Part shown: piece after piece, positions 1 through 7,392 of the stretch
Layout: every line of letters begins with the position of its first letter
Position numbering within the stretch: position 1 is the first letter of the stretch
Source: Lawsonibacter sp.
GTDB lineage: Bacteria > Bacillota > Clostridia > Oscillospirales > Oscillospiraceae
Direction of reading: 5' to 3'
Length of the DNA: 21,714 nt
Assembly (NCBI GenBank): GCA_022798155.1
Contig: JAAWLY010000013.1
Location: forward strand, 1 to 21,714
Notes under the pieces: model-generated
Seen by the model: only the letters and a program-made list of their open reading frames with translations
Databases searched by the model: none
What the model was told of the DNA's origin: nothing
Made by a program: the position numbers and the translations under genes

Positions 1-1073
1 GGACGCAGGCGGGGATGCCGGGGGGTAAAGACGGTGCAGCAGTCCTCATAGGGCAGAATGGAAGTGTCGTAGGTTCCGATTTTTCGGGCAATTTTGACAA
101 TGTCCTCCTTGTCCATCCCCACCACCGGACGGAGGATGGGCAGGTCCACCACCGCGCCAGTGACCGCCATGGCCTCCATGGTCTGGCTGGCCACCTGGCC
201 CAGGCATTCGCCGGTGACCAAGGCCTTGGCCCCGCACCGCTGGGCCACCTTCTCCGCGATACGCATCATGAACCGGCGCATCACCAGGGTAAACAGCTCC
301 TGGGGGACAGACCGGCGCAGCTCCTCCTGGATGGCGGTAAAGGGGACAACGTGGACGGTGAGCCGTCCGCACCAGGGGGTGAGCAGCCGGGCCAGGTCGA
401 GGACCTTTTCCTTAGCCTCATTGGAGGTGTATGGGTAAGAGAAGAAGTGGACCATCTCCAGAGCCACCCCCCGCTTGGCGATCATCCAGGAGGCCACCGG
501 GGAGTCGATGCCCCCCGACAGCAGGGATACCGCCCGGCCGTTGACACCCACGGGCAGGCCGCCCGCGCCCGGGTCCGGGTCGGCGTGGACAAAGGCGGCG
601 TAGTCCCGGATCTCCACATGGACGGTGAGCTCGGGGTTGTGGACGTCCACCTTCAAATCGGGGTAGAGCTCGTCCAATTCACCGCCCACATACTGGCTGA
701 GCTGGATGGAGGTCATGGGGAAGGTCTTGTCCGCCCGCTTGGTCTCCACCTTAAAGGTTTTGGCCGCGGACAGCCTGTCGCCCAGATATTCCCGGGCGGC
801 AGCCAGGATGGCGTCCTTGTCCTTCTCACAGGCCCGAGCCCGGCTCAGGCCCACCACGCCGAATACTTTTGTCAGCGCCTCCCAGGCCCCGTCCATGTCG
901 CACTGCTCATTCATAGGCTCCACGTAGGTGGTGGACTGGCGGGTGTACACCCGGAATTGGCCCAGATTGTTCAGCCGACGGTAGATATTGGCTTGCAGCT
1001 TGTCCTCGAAGCTGCGGCGGTTCAGCCCTTTGAGCACCATCTCGCCCAGCTTGAGGAGGATCATTTCGTTCAT
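1..1073 (-). CDS. thiI: tRNA 4-thiouridine sulfurtransferase ThiI (3' end outside window)
   Basis: ThiI adenylates U8 of tRNA and transfers sulfur from a cysteine desulfurase persulfide to make 4-thiouridine; in some bacteria it also feeds thiamine thiazole synthesis. I translated the minus strand by hand. It starts at ATG 1073-1071 behind a good AAAGGTGAT ribosome-binding site and stays open to base 1, giving about 357 residues. A ferredoxin-like/THUMP region occupies about residues 1-165. The PP-loop motif SGGIDSP is at 186-192. A conserved DCC-x-FTPRHP motif lies close to the cut end. Firmicute ThiI proteins are about 390-400 residues, so some 35-40 C-terminal residues are missing only because the window ends. 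It is the last visible gene of the long minus-strand series, separated from rsgA by a palindromic repeat that ends next to its ribosome-binding site. Identification is firm; whether a rhodanese domain follows cannot be seen. Confidence 0.95.
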   Translation of the reverse strand, partial: MNEMILLKLGEMVLKGLNRRSFEDKLQANIYRRLNNLGQFRVYTRQSTTYVEPMNEQCDMDGAWEALTKVFGVVGLSRARACEKDKDAILAAAREYLGDRLSAAKTFKVETKRADKTFPMTSIQLSQYVGGELDELYPDLKVDVHNPELTVHVEIRDYAAFVHADPDPGAGGLPVGVNGRAVSLLSGGIDSPVASWMIAKRGVALEMVHFFSYPYTSNEAKEKVLDLARLLTPWCGRLTVHVVPFTAIQEELRRSVPQELFTLVMRRFMMRIAEKVAQRCGAKALVTGECLGQVASQTMEAMAVTGAVVDLPILRPVVGMDKEDIVKIARKIGTYDTSILPYEDCCTVFTPRHPRLR

Positions 1074-1086
1074 TTCGATCACCTTT

Positions 1087-1222
1087 TGTAGGGGCGGATA
1101 TACCCGCAAGGGGTACGCCGCATCCGTAAGGCGGCAAAGCCGCCAACGGCTACGCTGTCATCCGCCCGTAGCTTTCATTTTGGCGTTTCATGATACGCGG
1201 GCGGCGAATAGCCGCCCCTACA
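1087..1222. repeat. 136-bp palindromic intergenic repeat with 11-bp terminal inverted repeats
   Basis: The ends are perfect inverted repeats: TGTAGGGGCGG at 1087-1097 and its complement at 1212-1222. Inside are two further perfect hairpins: GGCGGC/GCCGCC with loop AAA (1130-1144, extended by CCGT/ACGG at 1124-1127 and 1146-1149), and GGGCGGC/GCCGCCC with a 5-nt loop (1199-1217). The element fills the whole rsgA-thiI gap. Its right end supplies the rsgA stop codon TAG (1220-1218) and its left end abuts the thiI ribosome-binding site. A reduced relative lies at 4925-4951. No protein is encoded. It resembles a REP/MITE-type non-autonomous element; mobility is inferred. Confidence 0.8.
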
Positions 1223-2105
1223 TTTTTTCTCTCTGCCAATTGGGGATCGCCTTGGCCTGCTCATACAGGCGGACGTAGCTTTGGTGGCGGGTTTTGGAGA
1301 TTTCCCCGGCTTTCACCGCCGCCAGCACGGCGCAGCCCTTCTCCTTCACGTGGGCGCAGTCCTGAAACTGGCACTTGCCCAGGTAGGGGGCAAATTCCCG
1401 GAAGGAATATTGCAGCTCCTCCTTCCGGGCCAGCTCCATCTTGTCCACATCGAAGGAAGAGAAGCCCGGGGTGTCCGCCGCCAGCGCCCCGCAGGACAGG
1501 CGGAACAGCTCCACATGGCGGGTGGTGTGCCTTCCCCGGCCCAGCTTGTCGCTGACTTCGCCGGTGGCCAGGTCGAAATCCCGCTCCAGGGCGTTTAAAA
1601 TGCTGGACTTGCCCACGCCAGAGTTGCCGGTGAAGGCGCATACCTTGCCGGCGATAGCCTGGCGTAACTGCTCAATCCCCTCTCCCGTCTCGGCGCTCAC
1701 CCGCAGGGTGGCAAAGCCCGCCTGTGCATAGATGTGGGCCAGGTCCTCGCCGGGCTCCAAATCGCACTTGTTGACGCAGACCAGGGTCTCGCACCCCCGG
1801 CTGGCGGCGATGGCGGCCACCCGGTCGATGAGGAAGGGGTCGGTGACGGGCACCGCCTGGGAGGCCACCACCACCAGCAAGTCGATGTTGGCCACTGCGG
1901 GGCGGTAGAACTCATTTTTCCGGGGGAATATCTCGTCCAGCGCGCCTAAGCCGTCGGCCAGGGGGGTGAAGCGTACCCGGTCCCCCACCAGAGGGGTGAG
2001 CCTGGCGTGGCGGTGCTTTCCCCGGGCCCGGCAGGTGGTGACGGAGGACCCGTCATCCACGTAGTAGAAGCCGCTGAGGGCTTTTTGGATAATCCCCTCG
2101 CTCAT
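1218..2105 (-). CDS. rsgA: Ribosome small-subunit biogenesis GTPase RsgA (YjeQ/CpgA)
   Basis: RsgA is a circularly permuted GTPase that binds the nearly mature 30S subunit, checks the decoding centre and releases assembly factors on GTP hydrolysis. The 295-residue product has the family's normal length. An OB-fold occupies about residues 1-65. The G motifs come in permuted order: NKCD (G4) at 112-115, the P-loop GNSGVGKSS (G1) at 160-168 and DTPG (G3) at 211-214. A C-terminal zinc site follows with C245, C250, H252 and C258. The start ATG overlaps the prkC stop by 4 bp (ATGA, 2102-2105), and no clear ribosome-binding site precedes it, so translational coupling is likely. Its TAG stop lies inside the adjacent repeat. 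In B. subtilis the homologue CpgA is a PrkC substrate and sits next to prkC, which fits the context here. Confidence 0.97.
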   Translation of the reverse strand: MSEGIIQKALSGFYYVDDGSSVTTCRARGKHRHARLTPLVGDRVRFTPLADGLGALDEIFPRKNEFYRPAVANIDLLVVVASQAVPVTDPFLIDRVAAIAASRGCETLVCVNKCDLEPGEDLAHIYAQAGFATLRVSAETGEGIEQLRQAIAGKVCAFTGNSGVGKSSILNALERDFDLATGEVSDKLGRGRHTTRHVELFRLSCGALAADTPGFSSFDVDKMELARKEELQYSFREFAPYLGKCQFQDCAHVKEKGCAVLAAVKAGEISKTRHQSYVRLYEQAKAIPNWQREKM

Positions 2106-4150
2106 GGGGCGTCGAAGTCCACGGGAATGGTGTTATCCAGCACTCCGTTGATATAGACGGACAGCTCCTTCTGACCCGTGCCGGTGACATCGAACTCCAC
2201 CGCGGGCTCCATGTTGGCATCCACATCCTGGCCGAATACCTGGGCGCCGTCCATCAGCACCCGCACGTTGACCAGGCCGTCGAAGGAGGCCAGATTGACG
2301 GTAACAGTTTTGGTGGAAGGCTGGGGGGCGGGGGGCTCCGGCGGCTGCTTATCCGGGTCGGGGCCCATGCTGATGATCAGGTTGACCACCGTGCCCTCGT
2401 CCACTTTGGCGTTGGCCAAGGGGTACTGGCTGATGACCTTGCCCTCCTCCACCGTCTCGTCGTACTGGGGCTCCATTCTGCCCGGCGTCAGCTTATACAT
2501 GTTGATTTCGTTTTCTGCCTCTGTCTTGGTCTTGCCCACCAGGTTGGGCATGTCAATCTCTTCCACCTTGGGGCCCCGGCTGACCACCATGTGGACCTCA
2601 GTGCCGGGGGAGAGGGGGATGTCTTTAAAGGGGGTGTAGGAGATGATATAGCCTTTTTCCACCGTGTCGTTGTCCTCATAGGTGGGGGGGGCCACCGGCT
2701 TCAGCCCCTTCTCCTGGAGCAGCCGGTAGGCGGCGTTATACTCCATGCCGTCCAGGTTGGGCATGGGAATGATCTCCGGGCCGCCGCTGATGGTGACGGT
2801 GATCTCGGTGATTGTCTCGCCCACGGAGGACTCCCCCTCGGGGGATTGCTCCAGGATGGTGCCCGGGTCGGCGTCATTGGTGACCGTCTCGCCCTCCACC
2901 AGCTGAAAGCGGCCCAGCAGCTCGGTGTTGTCCTTTACGTCTTCGTAGAGCTTGCCTACCAGATTGGGCACAGGGTAGGTTACCGGCTTGGCCAGCATAT
3001 CCGCAAAGATGGTATTCACCAAAAAATATCCCATCAGGCCCACAAAAAGCAGCACGGCAGCGGCGGCCAGGACGATGGGCCAGATTGGGCTCCGGCGGGG
3101 GAGTTCATCCAAATCGTCGTCGTCCTCGTAGCGGCCGCGGCGGTGGGAGGAGTAGTCGTCCTCATAGCGGCGGCTGCGGTGGATGCTCCGCTCCTCCTCA
3201 TACCGGCGCTCGCCGCTGGTGCGGCCGGAGGTCACATGGGCGGGGCGAATCTGGGTGCGGTCGTCGTCCAGCCCATCCTCGGGAGAGAACTCGGCGGCGC
3301 TGTAGTCGAAGTTGATATTGGGATTTTTCCGGAACTCCTCCAGGTCGGTGAGCATCTCGTTGGCGGAGAGGTAGCGGTTGTCCGGGTTGGGGGCCATGGC
3401 CTTCATGGTGATGGCCTCCAGGGCCTCGGGAATGGTGGGGTCCAGCTCCCGGGGGGACAGGGGAATGGAGTTGATGTGTTGGATGGCCACCGAAACGGGG
3501 GTGTCCCCCTCGAAGGGCAGGCGGCCGGTAATCATTTCGTAGAGCACCACGCCGGTGGAGTACAGGTCGGAGCGGCTGTCGATGTGGCTGCCCCGGGCCT
3601 GCTCGGGGGAGATATAGTGGACCGAGCCCAGGGCCTCCTGAGTCAGGGTGCTGTGTCCGCCGGAGGCCACCCGGGCGATGCCGAAGTCAGCCACCTTCAC
3701 GCTGCCGTCCCGCAGGACCATGATGTTGTGGGGCTTGATGTCCCGGTGGATGATCCCCCGGCTGTGGGCGTGGCCCAGGGCCTTGGTAATCTGAGTGATA
3801 AAGTGGAGGGCCTCCCGCCAGTTGAGCTTGTTGCCCTTCTTCTGCATGTATTGCTTCAGGGTGATGCCGTCGATGAGCTCCATTACGATGTACTCCAGCT
3901 CAGAGGAGCGGCTCACGTCGTATACCGCCACAATGTTGGGGTGGGACAGCATGGCCACCGCCTGGGACTCGTCGTGGAAGCGGCGGCGGAACTCGGCGTC
4001 CTGGGCCAGCTCCTCCCGCAGAATCTTAATGGCCACCAGCCGGTTCAGCCGGTGGTCTCTGGCCTTGTAGACTTTGGCCATGCCGCCGGTGCCCACCAGC
4101 TCCAGAATCTCATATCTGTTATCGAGTAATTTACCGATGTACTGATCCAT
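2102..4150 (-). CDS. prkC: PASTA-domain Ser/Thr protein kinase (PrkC/PknB/Stk1 family)
   Basis: This is a membrane kinase that senses muropeptides or lipid II outside the cell and phosphorylates cell-wall, translation and division proteins. The kinase domain spans residues 13-275, with the glycine-rich loop at 20-27, VAIK lysine K42, HRD at 135-137, DFG at 155-157 and SPE at 181-183. Thr/Ser-rich activation-loop sites lie at about 167-176. A charged juxtamembrane linker (about 285-352) contains three 12-residue repeats. One transmembrane helix follows (about 356-378), then three PASTA repeats (about 392-457, 459-526, 531-597), a proline-rich hinge (601-612) and an unassigned C-terminal region of about 70 residues. 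A full AAGGAGG ribosome-binding site precedes ATG 4150. The gene lies 22 bp after its partner phosphatase gene and overlaps rsgA. Identity is firm; the tail's function is unknown. Confidence 0.97.
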   Translation of the reverse strand: MDQYIGKLLDNRYEILELVGTGGMAKVYKARDHRLNRLVAIKILREELAQDAEFRRRFHDESQAVAMLSHPNIVAVYDVSRSSELEYIVMELIDGITLKQYMQKKGNKLNWREALHFITQITKALGHAHSRGIIHRDIKPHNIMVLRDGSVKVADFGIARVASGGHSTLTQEALGSVHYISPEQARGSHIDSRSDLYSTGVVLYEMITGRLPFEGDTPVSVAIQHINSIPLSPRELDPTIPEALEAITMKAMAPNPDNRYLSANEMLTDLEEFRKNPNINFDYSAAEFSPEDGLDDDRTQIRPAHVTSGRTSGERRYEEERSIHRSRRYEDDYSSHRRGRYEDDDDLDELPRRSPIWPIVLAAAAVLLFVGLMGYFLVNTIFADMLAKPVTYPVPNLVGKLYEDVKDNTELLGRFQLVEGETVTNDADPGTILEQSPEGESSVGETITEITVTISGGPEIIPMPNLDGMEYNAAYRLLQEKGLKPVAPPTYEDNDTVEKGYIISYTPFKDIPLSPGTEVHMVVSRGPKVEEIDMPNLVGKTKTEAENEINMYKLTPGRMEPQYDETVEEGKVISQYPLANAKVDEGTVVNLIISMGPDPDKQPPEPPAPQPSTKTVTVNLASFDGLVNVRVLMDGAQVFGQDVDANMEPAVEFDVTGTGQKELSVYINGVLDNTIPVDFDAP

Positions 4151-4172
4151 GGTAAATATCCTCCTTAATCTT

Positions 4173-4892
4173 TCAGCGTTTCACCAGCACGGCGGTCACG
4201 TTGTCCGGCGCGCCCCGGCTCAGGGCGATATCCAGCAGGCGCTGGCAGCAGTCCGCCTCAGCGCCCCCGTGGATCACCTCGTAGAGCATCTCCTGCTCGT
4301 TGACCACGTTGCTCAGTCCGTCGCTGCACAGCAGCAGATAGTCCCCCTGGGCCAGGGGGTGGCGGAAGCAGTCGGCCATCAGGATGGGCTCTGCCCCCAG
4401 AGCCCTGGTAATCAGGTTCTTGTGAGGGTGGGTGCGGGCCTGTTCCCGGGTCAGCTCGCCCCGTTCCACCAGGTCCTCCACCAGGGAGTGGTCCCGGGTG
4501 ACCAGAACGATGCCCTCACCGTTGATGTGGTAGCACCGACTGTCCCCCTCATTGAGAATCACCGCCTCGGTGGAGCCGGCCAGCACCGCCACCAGGGTGG
4601 TGCCCATGCCGGTGCAGTCGTCGTCGTGGACGGAGCGGTGGAATACGGCCTGGTTGGCCGTCGAGGCGGCATGGGCCATCTGCTCCTCAACGGGGCCGTC
4701 TTGGCCCGGTTTGAGGAACTCCTCCATAAACAGCTCCACAGCCATGGTGCTGGCCACGTTGCCCGCCCGGGCACCGCCCATGCCGTCGCAGACCAGGGCA
4801 ATCACCCTGCCGTCCTCCAGCACTCTGGCCGCGTAGGCATCTTGATTCTGTTGGCGTACCGCTCCGCGGTCAGTAATTCCCCACACCTGCAT
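4173..4892 (-). CDS. prpC: PP2C-family Ser/Thr protein phosphatase (PrpC/Stp)
   Basis: This metal-dependent phosphatase reverses phosphorylation by the adjacent PASTA kinase, including on the kinase itself. The 239-residue product covers the complete compact PP2C fold. Metal-binding motifs are visible: NQD at 16-18, VCDGMGG at 34-40 (D36/G37), GTTL at 97-100, a GDSR motif at 116-119, SDG at 190-192 and GAPDNVT at 227-233 (D230/N231). I chose ATG 4892 because a GAGG ribosome-binding site lies 9 nt upstream. A TTG at 4901 would add three residues but leaves no room for that site. The gene follows rlmN across a short palindrome and precedes prkC by 22 bp, the standard Firmicute order. It is a soluble cytoplasmic enzyme with no signal peptide or membrane segment. 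Confidence 0.96.
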   Translation of the reverse strand: MQVWGITDRGAVRQQNQDAYAARVLEDGRVIALVCDGMGGARAGNVASTMAVELFMEEFLKPGQDGPVEEQMAHAASTANQAVFHRSVHDDDCTGMGTTLVAVLAGSTEAVILNEGDSRCYHINGEGIVLVTRDHSLVEDLVERGELTREQARTHPHKNLITRALGAEPILMADCFRHPLAQGDYLLLCSDGLSNVVNEQEMLYEVIHGGAEADCCQRLLDIALSRGAPDNVTAVLVKR

Positions 4893-4924
4893 AGCGTTCA
4901 ACCTCGTTTTCTGCTCGTCTCTAT

Positions 4925-4951
4925 GTAGGGGCGGCTATAGGCCGCCTCTAC
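4925..4951. repeat. 27-bp palindrome related to the 1087-1222 repeat
   Basis: The arms GTAGGGGCGGC (4925-4935) and GCCGCCTCTAC (4941-4951) pair at 10 of 11 positions around a 5-nt loop. With the preceding T (4924), the left arm reproduces the TGTAGGGGCGG terminus of the 1087-1222 element, so this looks like its terminal palindrome alone. The right arm contains the rlmN stop codon TAG (4950-4948). It could also act as a weak transcriptional hairpin, but no T-tract follows on the minus strand. Confidence 0.7.
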
Positions 4952-5982
4952 TGTTCTTCTCTCATCGCCTTGCGGCGCAGCTGGCCGCAGGAGGCGTCGA
5001 TGTCGCCCCCCAGCTTCCGCCGGACAGTGACCGTCACGCCGTGACCCTCCAGCCGTTTCTGGAAGGCCGCCACCCGGCGGCTGGGCTTGAGAGGGCTCTC
5101 CTCCACCTCGTTAAGGGGGATGAGATTCACATGGGCCGGGGCGCCCTTCAGCCGCTTTGCCAGCAGGTCGGCCTGCCAGTCGGCGTCGTTCACCCCGTCG
5201 ATCATGGCGTACTCATAGGAGATGCGCCGGCCGGTGATGTTGAAATATCGGCGGCAGGTCTCCAGCAGTTTCTCCACCCCGACACTCCGGCTTACCGGCA
5301 TAATCTTACTGCGGGTCTCGTCGTCCGGGGCGTGGAGGGAAACCGATAACGTTAATTGTAACCCATACTGAGCCAGTTTGTCAATTCTGTCCACTAAACC
5401 GCAGGTGGACAGGGAGATATGCCTCATCCCGATATTCAGCCCGTCAGGGTGGTTTACCAGGGTTAAAAACCGCAAAACCGTATCGAAATTGTCCAGCGGC
5501 TCCCCAATTCCCATCAAAACGATGTTGGAAACGGGGGCCCCGCTGTCTATTTGGGTAAAAAGCACTTGGTCCAACATTTCCGCAGGGGTCAGGTCCCGGA
5601 CCTTCCCCGCGATGGTGGAGGCGCAGAAAGCACAGCCCATCCGGCAGCCCACCTGGCAGGAGATACACACCGTGTTGCCATGCTGGTAGCGCATGAGCAC
5701 CGACTCCACACAGTTGCCGTCACTGAGCCGCCACAGGTATTTGATGGTGCCATCCTCCCGGGACATCTGCTTCCTGGCCACCGTGGGCGGGGTCAGGAGG
5801 GCAGTCTCCTCCAGCTTCTGCCGCAGGGCTTTGGACAGGTCGGTCATCTCCTGGAAGGAGGCCACTCCCCGGTAGAGCCATTTGAAAATCTGTTTGGCCC
5901 GGAAGGGGGGCTCCCCCTGCTCCTTCAGCCAGGCGGACAGCTCCTCTGGGGTCATGGACTTGATGTCAACCAATGCGTTCAC
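4948..5982 (-). CDS. rlmN: Dual-specificity 23S rRNA/tRNA adenine-C2 methyltransferase RlmN
   Basis: RlmN is a radical SAM enzyme that methylates C2 of A2503 in 23S rRNA and A37 in certain tRNAs through a methyl-cysteine intermediate. The radical SAM motif CX3CX2C is C113, C117 and C120. The C-terminal SCGQL motif carries C332, expected to be the methylated cysteine. SMTPEEL and FRAKQIF near the N-terminus match the family's helical accessory domain. Length (344 residues) is normal. The longest frame starts at GTG 5982, overlapping the rsmB stop by 4 bp, but its ribosome-binding site AGAGGG is almost touching. TTG 5973, nine nt after that site, is a credible alternative start giving 341 residues. 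The stop codon lies in the 4925-4951 palindrome. Confidence 0.96.
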   Translation of the reverse strand: MNALVDIKSMTPEELSAWLKEQGEPPFRAKQIFKWLYRGVASFQEMTDLSKALRQKLEETALLTPPTVARKQMSREDGTIKYLWRLSDGNCVESVLMRYQHGNTVCISCQVGCRMGCAFCASTIAGKVRDLTPAEMLDQVLFTQIDSGAPVSNIVLMGIGEPLDNFDTVLRFLTLVNHPDGLNIGMRHISLSTCGLVDRIDKLAQYGLQLTLSVSLHAPDDETRSKIMPVSRSVGVEKLLETCRRYFNITGRRISYEYAMIDGVNDADWQADLLAKRLKGAPAHVNLIPLNEVEESPLKPSRRVAAFQKRLEGHGVTVTVRRKLGGDIDASCGQLRRKAMREEQ

Positions 5983-7307
5983 CCCTCTTTGTGCAGTTTG
6001 CTGATGAAAAATCCGTCTGTCCCCTGGCGGTGGGGCCAGAGGGTGAGCATCCCCTCGCGGGCGTCCCCTACGTACTCGGGGAGACGGAAGCCCTCCGCCT
6101 TGAAATCCGGGTGCTCGGCTAAAAATGCCAGCGCCACATCCTCGTTCTCCCGGCGGAGCAGGGTACAGGTGGAGTAGACCAGCACTCCGCCGGGGCGCAC
6201 ATACCGGGCGGCGTTGTCCAGAATAGCCCGCTGGACCTTCGGCAGGTCTTTCAGCGGTTCCGGGTCCTTGTAGCGGATGTCCGGCTTCTTCCGGATCACC
6301 CCCAGGCCGGAGCAGGGGGCGTCCACCAGCACCCGGTCAAAAGCGTTCTCCCATTCTGGACGGAACACCTTGCCGTCGGCGGTCATGGGGGTGATATGAG
6401 ACAGGCCCAGCCGGTCGGCGCCGGCCTGGATTAGCTTCTTCTTGTGGGGGTGGAGGTCACAGGAGATGATCTCTCCCTGTCCCTCCATCTGGATGGCGGC
6501 GGCAAAGCTCTTGCCCCCAGGAGCGGCGCAGCAGTCCAGCACCCGCATGCCGGGCTGTGGGTCCAGCGCCAGGACGGCCAGCTTGCTGGCCGGGTCCTGG
6601 ATGTAGAGCAGACCGGCACAGAAGGCTTTCAGCCGCTCCAGATTGCCCGTTTTGGACAGAATCAGGCAGTCGGTCAGCCAGGGGTGGGGCTGGGTGGTGA
6701 CACCCTCCCCCTCCAGAGAGGCCACCAGCGCTTCCGCTGAGGTCTTTGTGGTGTTGACCATGGCGGTAATGGGAGCCTGACTGTTGTTGGCGGCCAGCAG
6801 TTTAGCTGTCTCCTCACTGCCCAGGGCGGTGAGAAACTCTTTTACCAGCCAGTCCGGATGGGAATATAACGTGGAAAAATAACTCATCGGATCGGTCTTT
6901 GAGATGGTGGGCAGATGGTCCAGACTGCGCTCCAGATTGCGCAGGATACCGTTGACCATCCCCGCCGCCCGGGGGTTTTTGCAGTGCTTGCGGGTCAGCT
7001 CCACAGAGGAATTCACCGCCGCGCTGTGGGGGATCTTGTCCAGAAACAGCATCTGATAACACCCCAGCCGCAGGGCCTCCACCACCTTGCCCTCCATCCG
7101 TTTCAGCGGCAGGTTGGAGAAGTGGGACAGGTAGAAGTCCAGTAGCATCCGGTTCTGCACCACGCCGAAGCACAGCTGGGTGGCCAGCGCTCCGTCCCGG
7201 CTGTCCAGCCCGGCGGCGGACAGCCGCTTTTTCAGGATGGCGTCCGACCATCCTCCCTGCCGCTGGCAGTCGTTCAGCGCCAGCAGCGCCGTTTCCCGAG
7301 CGTCCAT
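5979..7307 (-). CDS. rsmB: 16S rRNA (cytosine-967 C5)-methyltransferase RsmB
   Basis: RsmB methylates C967 of 16S rRNA using S-adenosylmethionine. The 442-residue protein has a NusB-like RNA-binding N-terminal domain (about 1-130) and a Rossmann-fold Nol1/Nop2/Sun methyltransferase domain (about 235-440). The SAM-binding motif VLDCCAAPGGK is at 256-266, the motif IV cysteine is in DAPCSG (329-334), and the motif VI catalytic cysteine is C381 in YSTCTL. Start ATG 7307 is preceded by GGTGA with 6 nt spacing. The gene follows fmt across an AT-rich inverted repeat and is coupled to rlmN by a GTGA overlap. Gene order fmt-rsmB-rlmN is conserved in Firmicutes. Confidence 0.97.
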   Translation of the reverse strand: MDARETALLALNDCQRQGGWSDAILKKRLSAAGLDSRDGALATQLCFGVVQNRMLLDFYLSHFSNLPLKRMEGKVVEALRLGCYQMLFLDKIPHSAAVNSSVELTRKHCKNPRAAGMVNGILRNLERSLDHLPTISKTDPMSYFSTLYSHPDWLVKEFLTALGSEETAKLLAANNSQAPITAMVNTTKTSAEALVASLEGEGVTTQPHPWLTDCLILSKTGNLERLKAFCAGLLYIQDPASKLAVLALDPQPGMRVLDCCAAPGGKSFAAAIQMEGQGEIISCDLHPHKKKLIQAGADRLGLSHITPMTADGKVFRPEWENAFDRVLVDAPCSGLGVIRKKPDIRYKDPEPLKDLPKVQRAILDNAARYVRPGGVLVYSTCTLLRRENEDVALAFLAEHPDFKAEGFRLPEYVGDAREGMLTLWPHRQGTDGFFISKLHKEG

Positions 7308-7328
7308 GCTTCTTCACCGGCCTTTCTT

Positions 7329-7387
7329 CTTCTTTTTCTTGAAAGAAAAAGAAGCAAAAAAAACTTTGGGAAAAACTTCGTTTTTCC
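7329..7387. repeat. AT-rich double-hairpin intergenic repeat (copy A)
   Basis: The first palindrome has perfect 12-bp arms (7329-7340 and 7343-7354) made of CTT/AAG-type sequence with only 2 nt at the centre. The second is GGAAAAA (7369-7375) and TTTTTCC (7381-7387) around CTTCG. It fills most of the 85-bp fmt-rsmB gap. A related arrangement with the shared core GAAGCAAAA and a TTCG-loop hairpin occurs at 8869-8931. Its very low GC contrasts with the neighbouring genes. A dispersed repeat is likely; a role in mRNA processing or attenuation is possible. Confidence 0.65.
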
Positions 7388-7392
7388 TCTGT

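Noticed and set aside
2591..4129. Long plus-strand open frame (512 codons) opposite prkC
   Set aside because: It is antisense to a gene with full kinase and PASTA motifs. Its translation is Gly/His/Val-rich with no domain, and high GC at third codon positions explains the lack of stops.
4893..4901. TTG 4901 as the prpC start
   Set aside because: The GAGG ribosome-binding site touches this codon but is well spaced for ATG 4892.
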